Below, piece by piece: positions 1-5,618 of a DNA stretch of 5,618 nucleotides; the stretch's first letter is position 1; each line of letters opens with the position of its first letter. This stretch comes from Acidimicrobiia bacterium (GTDB lineage Bacteria; Actinomycetota; Acidimicrobiia; Acidimicrobiales; Ilumatobacteraceae). The notes under the pieces were generated by a model that was given only the letters and a program-made list of their open reading frames with translations, was not told the origin of the DNA and did not search any database. Location: assembly GCA_009927565.1 (NCBI GenBank), contig RFMT01000256.1, forward strand, positions 1 to 5,618, written 5' to 3'. The position numbers and the translations under genes were made by a program.

Positions 1-969
1 TTGCATCCGCTTGATGTTGAAATATTTGTCATCAGTCAAAGAATTAGGAAGCAGGCCGCCTTCGAGAGCATTCTTCATGTCGACAATCGCGTCACGAATC
101 GTGTGTTTAGGCGCAAATCCCAAGACTCGGGCGATCTTTGCCGACGATATGTGATACGACCGATTGTCATCAGTCGGTGATGTTACTAACTCAACATCAT
201 CACCCATTACGTCACGAACCGAATGCGCCAGTTCTTCAACACTTTGATTTTCGTAGCCGGCATTAAATATCTCGCCAGCAATCAAATCTTTTGGCGCATT
301 GAGCAAAAGAACATACGCCTCAACCATGTCAGCGATATGAATATTGGGTCGCAACTGCTTGCCACCAAAAACTGTTATCTTGCGCTTGTGAAATGCCAAG
401 TTTGAAAGAATATTCACCACTACATCAAGACGTTGCCGGCGCGAATATCCGCAAACGGTTGCTGGGCGAATAGTCACAGTAGTGAACTCAGAAGATTGAT
501 ATTTCGCAAGAATCTTCTCGCACTCCGCTTTAAACCTCGAATAGTCCGTCAGAGGCTCGAGAGACATATCTTCAGAAACATTCGGCTCACTCTTGACTCC
601 GTAAACACTTGACGACGAGGCATATATAAATCGCTCTACCCCACTCGATTTACTGATTTCTACAAGTGGCTTGAAGGCGTCAAGGTTGATTGACTCACCA
701 AGTTTTGGGTCCATTTCAAAACTCGGATCATTTGAGATGCAAGCCAGGTGAATAACAGCGTCGTGACCGGGGATTGTCTCACGCAATAGCGCTTGATCAC
801 GAATGTCGCCTTTTAACATTTTGAGATTTTCGTGTGGGTCGATTACGTCATCTCCGTACCACATCAAGTCCAAAACAGTGACATAGTGACCAAGTTCTAA
901 TAGTCGTGGCACAAGCATCGCGCCGACGTAGCCGGCGCCACCGGTAATAAAAATGCGCTTATTTGCCAT
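1..969 (-). CDS. Extended-SDR NAD-dependent epimerase/dehydratase, 3' end outside window
   Basis: The frame is open from ATG at 969 to the window edge, giving 323 residues without a stop. It begins with a Rossmann NAD(P) site: TGGAGYVG at residues 9-16 (glycines 10, 13, 16), with Asp34 ending the second strand, which favours NAD. The SDR active site is visible as the Ser run 118-121 and Tyr143/Lys147 (YSRFK). A motif RPATVCGYS follows near residue 168, and the last residues (DDKYFNIKRMQ) look like the normal C-terminal end of such proteins, so probably only a few residues are missing. Members of this family epimerise, dehydrate or reduce nucleotide sugars in the cytoplasm; the substrate cannot be read from sequence. 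The start overlaps the end of the upstream SDR gene by 11 bases, implying translational coupling. A second in-frame ATG at 972 is an equally possible start; neither has a strong ribosome binding site. Confidence 0.93.
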   Translation of the reverse strand, partial: MANKRIFITGGAGYVGAMLVPRLLELGHYVTVLDLMWYGDDVIDPHENLKMLKGDIRDQALLRETIPGHDAVIHLACISNDPSFEMDPKLGESINLDAFKPLVEISKSSGVERFIYASSSSVYGVKSEPNVSEDMSLEPLTDYSRFKAECEKILAKYQSSEFTTVTIRPATVCGYSRRQRLDVVVNILSNLAFHKRKITVFGGKQLRPNIHIADMVEAYVLLLNAPKDLIAGEIFNAGYENQSVEELAHSVRDVMGDDVELVTSPTDDNRSYHISSAKIARVLGFAPKHTIRDAIVDMKNALEGGLLPNSLTDDKYFNIKRMQ

Positions 970-1951
970 CATTACCAAGATACTTAAACCAATCTTGTGT
1001 GGCTGTTGCGATCGACGCTGGTGTCCAGACTGGCGCTGACCGCCAATAATCAATGTTCGCCAACACCTGTTCGACACCTTTTTCTATGTTTACTTGCGGT
1101 TGCCAATTCAAGTCGCGACGAATCTTTGCGATATCGGCAAATGTGCAATCAGGCTCACCCGGTCGCTTCGGAATAAAGGTGACGTCACCAACCAAAAGCT
1201 CAACAAGTCGATTAACTGAAATTGTCTGACCGCTGCCGACATTATAAATTTCGCCACGATGTGAACTTTTTGCCGCAGTCAAAAACGCATTGGCAACATC
1301 AGTAACATAAGTGAAGTCGCGCGTTTGAGTGCCGTCACCTACAACTGTGAAAGGTTTGTTCGCAAGTTTTTGTGCCAAAAAAACACCAAATACCGCACCA
1401 TATGTGCCAGACGTGCGTGACCTCGGCCCATAGACGTTAAATAATCGAAGTGCAATTGCAGGCAATTGGTAAACCTGCGCCCAATGCATCACCAATTCTT
1501 CACCAAGTCGTTTCGTCAACGCATACGGATATTGCGGGCGTATTTCAGCAAGTTCCGAAGTCGGGTAAGAATCCGGAATTCCGTAGCACGAAGACGAAGC
1601 GGCATAAACCAAGCGCTTTACTTTGGCGTGCTTGGCTGCCTCAAGAACGTTAAACGTTCCGACAACATTGGCTTGAAAATAGTCATCAGGACGCTGGATA
1701 CTCGGCACGATGTCGGCGAGTGCGCCAAGGTGAAAAACCCAATCAGCATCTTTGATGCTTTTTTGCCAGTTGCCACTTGAAGCAATATCTGCTTCTACTA
1801 AATCAACTTTTCCTGCAACGTGCGCCAAATTTTCGGGGCGACCAGTCGAGTAATTATCAATCACTCGTACTTCGATGTTTTCAGCAAGAAGTGCGTCAAC
1901 TAAATGACTGCCGATGAAACCTGCTCCGCCAGTTACTACAGCGACCGTCAA
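959..1951 (-). CDS. Extended-SDR nucleotide-sugar epimerase/dehydratase (GalE-like)
   Basis: This complete 330-residue protein has the usual length for UDP-glucose 4-epimerase-type extended SDRs. The N-terminal NAD site is TGGAGFIG at residues 7-14, and Asp32 follows the second strand. The catalytic set is Ser119-121, Tyr143 and Lys147 (YPYALTK), followed by the substrate-domain motif RLFNVYGPR at 169-177. It probably acts in the cytoplasm on a nucleotide-activated sugar as epimerase or 4,6-dehydratase. I cannot choose between these, and I do not call it galE. The start is TTG at 1951: no other start codon lies between the upstream in-frame stop and the Rossmann motif, and an AAGG sequence sits 7 bases upstream. 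It follows the SIS isomerase gene by 15 bases and overlaps the next SDR gene by 11, so it is almost certainly cotranscribed with both. The C-terminal tail (near residues 302-325, rich in Trp) lies beyond the core SDR fold. Confidence 0.95.
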   Translation of the reverse strand: MTVAVVTGGAGFIGSHLVDALLAENIEVRVIDNYSTGRPENLAHVAGKVDLVEADIASSGNWQKSIKDADWVFHLGALADIVPSIQRPDDYFQANVVGTFNVLEAAKHAKVKRLVYAASSSCYGIPDSYPTSELAEIRPQYPYALTKRLGEELVMHWAQVYQLPAIALRLFNVYGPRSRTSGTYGAVFGVFLAQKLANKPFTVVGDGTQTRDFTYVTDVANAFLTAAKSSHRGEIYNVGSGQTISVNRLVELLVGDVTFIPKRPGEPDCTFADIAKIRRDLNWQPQVNIEKGVEQVLANIDYWRSAPVWTPASIATATQDWFKYLGNDGK

Positions 1952-1958
1952 AACGTGG

Positions 1959-1962
1959 CCTT
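1959..1962 (-). promoter_or_regulatory. Shine-Dalgarno-like AAGG before a TTG start
   Basis: On the minus strand AAGG lies 7 bases before the TTG at 1951, within the 15-base gap after the isomerase stop codon. It supports TTG as the real start of the SDR gene, since no ATG or GTG is available in that frame before the NAD-binding motif. The match to the anti-Shine-Dalgarno sequence is only four bases, so this is suggestive rather than decisive. Confidence 0.5.
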
Positions 1963-1966
1963 GATA

Positions 1967-2545
1967 TTATTTGCCGCTATTTGCGTCGCTGCAAAGCCAC
2001 TGCATAATCATGTGGCCAATTATCAACTGCAGATCTTCGGCGATTTGCATGTCATTGATTGCGAAATGCAACGGATACTTCGCAACTTCTTTGCACTTGC
2101 CGCCAGAAAATCCAAGAATTGCAAATGTCTCCATGCCAAGTTTGTTGCCCATCTCGAGTGCACGAACAACATTTGGTGAGTTACCGCTACCCGAAAACAC
2201 AACAAGCACATCACCTGCGTTTGCTTTGACGCGCAACTGTTCAGCGTAAACCTCTTCGTAGCCAATGTCGTTAGCCAAGCAGGTCAAAACTGCGGCATTT
2301 GCCGAAAGCGATTCGATGCGCAAACCGATGCCACGATTTATGCCAGCGCCATACAAAAAGTCGTTCGCTAAATGGATTGCATTGCCAGCACTGCCACCAT
2401 TTCCGCAAAGATAAATAGTTTTTTTGTTGTCCCAGGCAGTTTTAAATGCTTGAGCAAGTTGCGGCACCTGGTTGATCGCTGGCAAGGCCAAAGCTGAAGA
2501 CAATCGCGCTGAATATTCGGTTATATGTTGCTGCATCTCATCCAT
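1967..2545 (-). CDS. SIS-domain phosphosugar isomerase, GmhA-like
   Basis: This 192-residue protein is a single SIS domain, the same size as sedoheptulose-7-phosphate isomerase GmhA. The phosphosugar-binding loop is GNGGSAGNAIH at 48-58; a second loop reads SGSGNSPNVV, and ANDIGYE is also typical of the family. GmhA enzymes convert sedoheptulose 7-phosphate to D-glycero-D-manno-heptose 7-phosphate, the first step of activated-heptose synthesis in the cytoplasm. By eye-alignment with E. coli GmhA, metal/catalytic positions His61, Glu65, Gln172 and His180 correspond here to His58, Asp62, Glu170 and His178. Both histidines are kept and the other two residues are changed, so the exact substrate is uncertain. 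No heptose kinase, phosphatase or nucleotidyltransferase is in the window. The gene starts 25 bases after the lhgO stop and ends 15 bases before the SDR start. ATG at 2545 is the first start after an in-frame TGA; ATG at 2536 is an alternative. Confidence 0.92.
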   Translation of the reverse strand: MDEMQQHITEYSARLSSALALPAINQVPQLAQAFKTAWDNKKTIYLCGNGGSAGNAIHLANDFLYGAGINRGIGLRIESLSANAAVLTCLANDIGYEEVYAEQLRVKANAGDVLVVFSGSGNSPNVVRALEMGNKLGMETFAILGFSGGKCKEVAKYPLHFAINDMQIAEDLQLIIGHMIMQWLCSDANSGK

Positions 2546-2570
2546 CCGTCAAAAGTCGATCAAAATAAGG

Positions 2571-3789
2571 TTACCCCACATCGGCTGTAACCCTAGATGC
2601 AATGGCTTCGCCGATAGCCAGAGAAGCAGTTGCTGCTGGTGACGGGGCGTTGCAAACATGTGTCACACGATCGCTGGTTCTTATCTCAAAGTCATCCAGA
2701 AGAATTCCGTCTCGACTGCAGGCTTGCGCGCGTACGCCCGAACCCGCAGGTTTTAGATGCTTCTCTTCAATTTCGGGCACCAACTTCTGCAGTGCTCGAA
2801 CAAAAGCCGCTTTGCTGATCGATCGGTGATACTCCCCCAAACCAGTTCGCCAATACTTGCGAGCGATTTTTCGAAATCCAGGCCAGCTGAGGTTTGTGAA
2901 AAATCGCGGAGCGAAAAATCTGTCTTGCGATAGCCCTCTCTGGCAAACGCCAGAACCGCGTTTGGCCCACACTCGATGGTGCCGTCGATTCGCCGAGTGA
3001 AGTGCACGCCAAGAAATGGAAAATTCGGATCAGGAACCGGATATATCAAATTTCGCACGAGATGTTCTGCGTTTGGTTCAAGTTCAAAATACTCGCCACG
3101 AAATGGCAGAATTCGAAGATCATGCGCGGATCCTGTTTGGTTAGCCACACGGTCCGACTGCAGACCGGCGCAAGAAACAAGTTTCTTTGCAAAGACCTCT
3201 CGATTTTGAGTGTGAGCAATTATGCCCTCCGGCGCTCGTCAATCTGAACAAGTTGCTGATTCGTCAAAACCTCTGCGCCCATATTCAAAACTTTTTGCTT
3301 TAGAACGTCAACCATTTCGCCGTAGTCGACAATGCCAGTTTGTGGAACGAACAAACCGGCCACGCCAGAGCAAAACGGCTCTATCTCTGGGATCTCTCTG
3401 GAATCTAGTTTTCGAATACCAGTTAATCCGTTTGCAAGCCCACGCTGATACAACATTTCAAGTTGAACAATTTCGGCTTGTGAAGTTGCGACGACTACTT
3501 TTCCGCAAATCTCGTGTTTAATTTCGTTCTCTCGACAAAACTGCAAAAGTTTGGTGTATCCATCTAAGCAATTTTTTGCCTTTAGTGAACCTGGCTTGTA
3601 ATACAAACCTGAGTGAATGACACCGCTGTTGTGTCGTGTTTGGTGAGCACCAACTTGAGAATCTTTTTCTAGCACCACCAATTTTGTTTTTGGACTTTTC
3701 TTAAGCACCGCGTAGGCCGTCGCCAAACCGACAATTCCACCACCCACAACAACGACGTCAGCCTTGTAGTCGGATGCTTGCGATGTCAT
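2571..3789 (-). pseudogene. lhgO: L-2-hydroxyglutarate oxidase-like FAD oxidoreductase, two frameshifts
   Basis: Three successive minus-strand frames together encode one LhgO-like protein. Frame one runs from ATG 3789 and would stop at 3220. It carries the FAD site GGGIVG (residues 16-21), Glu41, and HQTRHNSGVIHSGLYY (49-64). Frame two is used from about 3232 to 2891 and holds PFRGEYF (229-235) and IYPVPDP (249-255). Frame three runs from about 2891 to TAA at 2571 and holds GVRAQA (352-357) and the FAD-contacting NAPSPAAT (381-388). Adding one base at each junction restores 406 residues, matching the family length. LhgO proteins oxidise L-2-hydroxyglutarate to 2-oxoglutarate using FAD, passing electrons to the membrane quinone pool; in this glycan setting the substrate may differ. 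As written, translation ends after about 189 residues, which lack the C-terminal FAD contacts. The ATG overlaps the ABC transporter stop as ATGA. Recent gene decay and sequencing or assembly error are both possible. Family assignment is strong; loss of function is not proven. Confidence 0.9.
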
Positions 3790-5564
3790 TCTTTGTTTGC
3801 TGAGCGTTGAACTACCTCGGCGAAAGTTCCTTCTTCGGTGATGCGTGAGTCTTCGATTCGATAGAGACGGTCGCAATATTCAACCGTGCTCAATCGATGG
3901 GCGACAATTATTACGGTCTTTGATCCTTGTAAAGCCTGGACTGCCTGCATCACTCCGTGTTCAGTCGGTGTGTCAAGCGAACTTGTTGCCTCATCTAGCA
4001 CCAAGACACTTGGCTTGTGATAGAGCGCACGCGCAATACCGATTCGTTGTCGTTGGCCACCCGATAATCGAACACCTCGCTCACCTACGACCGTTTCGAG
4101 ACCATCGGGCAGAGTCGCAACAAACTCCTGAAGTTGCGCCAAGCGAATTGCCTCACGCACCAAGTCGTCGTCGATATTTTCATCGTTTAATCCAAAAGCT
4201 ACGTTGCGTCGCAAGGTGTCGTCAGTCAAATAAATCGCTTGTGGCACATAACCAATTTGATTTTGCCAATTTCTAAGATTCTGCTGCACGTCACATCCAT
4301 CAACGCTTACAACGCCCGATGTCGGTGCGAACAAGCCGAGAATCACATCTACAAGCGTGCTCTTACCAGCACCACTCGGACCAACAAAGCCAACAGCCTC
4401 GCCGCGGTTCACAACAAGAGAAACATTTTGCAGTGACGGAGTCGTTGCAGTCGGATATTTGAAACTCACATCTTTTAACTCGAGTTGTTTTGTGAAGGGT
4501 TCGAGATGCGGCGAATTATTGACTTCTTGAGTATCAAGTAGAAAGTCTCGATAAACAGAGCCAATTATCGATCGATTAAAAATCAACGTCTGGGTTGCCA
4601 TTAACAGTCGATTAATCGACGGCATAACGCGAAATGCGGCAGCCGCAAATAGTCCAAGAATTGGCACGATGTCAGCCAGTGGGCGGTCACGCACGACCAT
4701 ACTTACAACTAGCAGACAAAGTCCGACGATTGTGATGATCTCCATAAAAGATCTCGGAAGAGTCAAAATCACATTGTAAATTCGGTTGATCCGGATGCTC
4801 TCGCCCAGATGTTTTTCGTGTTGCGATAGAAACTCATTTTCGCGTCCCAAGATCTTTACATCTTTTGCGCCACCAAAACCCTCTTGCAAGTGCTGAAGAA
4901 TTTTTGTTTCGTGATAGTCAACTCGATAACCCCAATTATCGATTCGCCGACGGGTTAAGCGTTGAAACAAAACTGTTGAAACTCCAAAAACAATTAATAC
5001 CGCCAGGGTGCCGATCGGTTCAACATAAATCAACAAACTGAACATTGCGATCGCAACCAAACCATCAGTAAGTAGCACTAAAAACGGGTCAACTCCGCAT
5101 GTCACAACAGACGTTGCGTTTTTTGCATTGCGCATAAGAGTCGAAGAATTGCGCTGCAGGTGAAACATATACGGTTGTCTCAAATAAATGGAGAAGAGGC
5201 TCTGTGAAAGACGCCCCGAAACTGAGGCAGAGAAACCTTTTTGAATCCAGAGACTCCAAAACAAGAACAAACTTCGAACGATGTAAATAAATACCATTGC
5301 CACCATCACGGCAGAAATCAGTTCTTCACGGCTTAGCGAGCCAAACAAGTCAACTATCCATGGATATTTTTCTTGATAATTGTCTTGAGTCAAGATGCCG
5401 ATAATTGGCACGACTATGCCAAGGCTTATCGTCTCAAGAAACATTCCGATGATCACCATTACGACGATTCTGATGAAGGCAATGCGATCAGAGCTGGTGA
5501 ATAGTCTCCAGACGATTTTTATAGTTTCGATCATCGAAACTTTCACTTCTGAAGCGTCAGACAT
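3786..5564 (-). CDS. ABC transporter with fused membrane and ATPase domains, PglK/Wzk-like
   Basis: This 592-residue protein is a half-transporter expected to work as a homodimer in the cytoplasmic membrane. The N-terminal half has hydrophobic segments near residues 29-58, 84-106, 159-180, 184-200, 273-292 and 297-312, consistent with a six-helix exporter domain. The ATPase half begins near 360 and has Walker A GPSGAGKST (395-403), a Q-loop Gln442, signature LSGGQ (500-504), Walker B ending DE (524-525), D-loop SSLD (528-531) and switch His556, so hydrolysis should be intact. The cytoplasmic loop EGFGGAKDVKILGRE (228-242) and overall layout resemble lipid-linked oligosaccharide flippases such as PglK. 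Lipid or peptide export (MsbA-type) remains possible. Neighbouring sugar-nucleotide genes favour a glycan substrate. The stop overlaps the lhgO start by 4 bases. ATG at 5564 directly follows an in-frame TAG but lacks a clear ribosome binding site; ATG at 5534 is an alternative that would remove 10 residues ahead of the membrane domain. Confidence 0.95.
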   Translation of the reverse strand: MSDASEVKVSMIETIKIVWRLFTSSDRIAFIRIVVMVIIGMFLETISLGIVVPIIGILTQDNYQEKYPWIVDLFGSLSREELISAVMVAMVFIYIVRSLFLFWSLWIQKGFSASVSGRLSQSLFSIYLRQPYMFHLQRNSSTLMRNAKNATSVVTCGVDPFLVLLTDGLVAIAMFSLLIYVEPIGTLAVLIVFGVSTVLFQRLTRRRIDNWGYRVDYHETKILQHLQEGFGGAKDVKILGRENEFLSQHEKHLGESIRINRIYNVILTLPRSFMEIITIVGLCLLVVSMVVRDRPLADIVPILGLFAAAAFRVMPSINRLLMATQTLIFNRSIIGSVYRDFLLDTQEVNNSPHLEPFTKQLELKDVSFKYPTATTPSLQNVSLVVNRGEAVGFVGPSGAGKSTLVDVILGLFAPTSGVVSVDGCDVQQNLRNWQNQIGYVPQAIYLTDDTLRRNVAFGLNDENIDDDLVREAIRLAQLQEFVATLPDGLETVVGERGVRLSGGQRQRIGIARALYHKPSVLVLDEATSSLDTPTEHGVMQAVQALQGSKTVIIVAHRLSTVEYCDRLYRIEDSRITEEGTFAEVVQRSANKE

Positions 5565-5618
5565 CTAATTTTTAATTCTACTTTGCAAGATGGATTCGCA
5601 TGGTAGCGACGATCGGAA
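5565..5618 (-). other. Upstream edge: leader or tail of a preceding gene
   Basis: These 54 bases precede the ABC transporter start. On the minus strand one frame is open from the edge to TAG at 5580-5578 and would end ...RIHLAK; another is open to a TAG that directly abuts the ATG at 5564. Either could be the last codons of an upstream cotranscribed gene, but the stretch is too short to decide. It becomes A/T-rich just before the start codon. I see no promoter with properly spaced -35 and -10 boxes and no terminator hairpin. Confidence 0.25.

Noticed and set aside
223..405. Plus-strand open frame of 60 codons
   Set aside because: It is antisense to the partial SDR gene, whose conserved frame runs through the whole region.
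1466..1780. Plus-strand open frame of 104 codons
   Set aside because: It is antisense to the catalytic region of the SDR gene, with basic, low-information sequence and no domain motif.
2023..2265. Minus-strand open frame of 80 codons inside the isomerase gene
   Set aside because: It is an alternate frame of a clearly conserved SIS gene and has no features of its own.
2546..2570. Promoter or terminator in the gap between the lhgO-like gene and the isomerase
   Set aside because: The 25 bases are A/T-rich with a repeated TCAAAA, but have no spaced -35/-10 pair and no stable hairpin with a T run; the gap looks like ordinary operon spacing.
3220..3240. Programmed -1 frameshift in the lhgO-like gene
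   Set aside because: Neither junction has an X XXY YYZ slippery heptamer in the zero frame and I see no obvious downstream stem; two such events in one metabolic gene would also be unprecedented to my knowledge.
3845..4276. Plus-strand open frame of 143 codons
   Set aside because: It lies wholly opposite the ATPase domain of the ABC transporter, has no recognisable motif, and is best explained as the complement of a conserved coding sequence.

Overview
The window is a compact gene run encoded entirely on the minus strand, typical of a bacterial surface-glycan or sugar-nucleotide locus. No gene identifies the host. Base composition is intermediate, start codons include one TTG, and genes are packed with short gaps or overlaps. 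I see no rRNA, tRNA, mobile element or CRISPR array, so I leave the taxonomy open.

In transcription order (right to left) there are five genes. (1) A complete ABC transporter with fused membrane and ATPase domains, resembling PglK/Wzk-type glycan flippases (5564-3786). (2) A FAD-dependent oxidoreductase of the L-2-hydroxyglutarate oxidase (LhgO) family (3789-2571), disrupted by two single-base frameshifts. (3) A SIS-domain sugar isomerase resembling phosphoheptose isomerase GmhA (2545-1967). (4) A complete extended-SDR nucleotide-sugar epimerase/dehydratase with a TTG start (1951-959). (5) A second, different extended SDR (969 to beyond position 1), whose last few residues lie outside the window. 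The 54 bases at the right edge hold only a short leader or the tail of another gene.

Junctions are a 4-base ATGA overlap, a 25-base gap, a 15-base gap and an 11-base overlap. I see no terminator or convincing internal promoter, so the five genes probably form part of one operon. A plausible reading is that the isomerase and the two SDRs make an activated sugar, perhaps heptose-derived, while the ABC protein moves a lipid-linked or polymeric glycan across the membrane. The LhgO relative does not fit this scheme in an obvious way.

The most notable observation is the broken lhgO reading frame. Both lesions are explained by one missing C in a CC run, and restoring both gives an intact 406-residue protein. 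I do not see a clearly new biological system. The combination of an LhgO relative, a variant GmhA-like isomerase and two SDRs beside a flippase is the part most worth comparing with other genomes.
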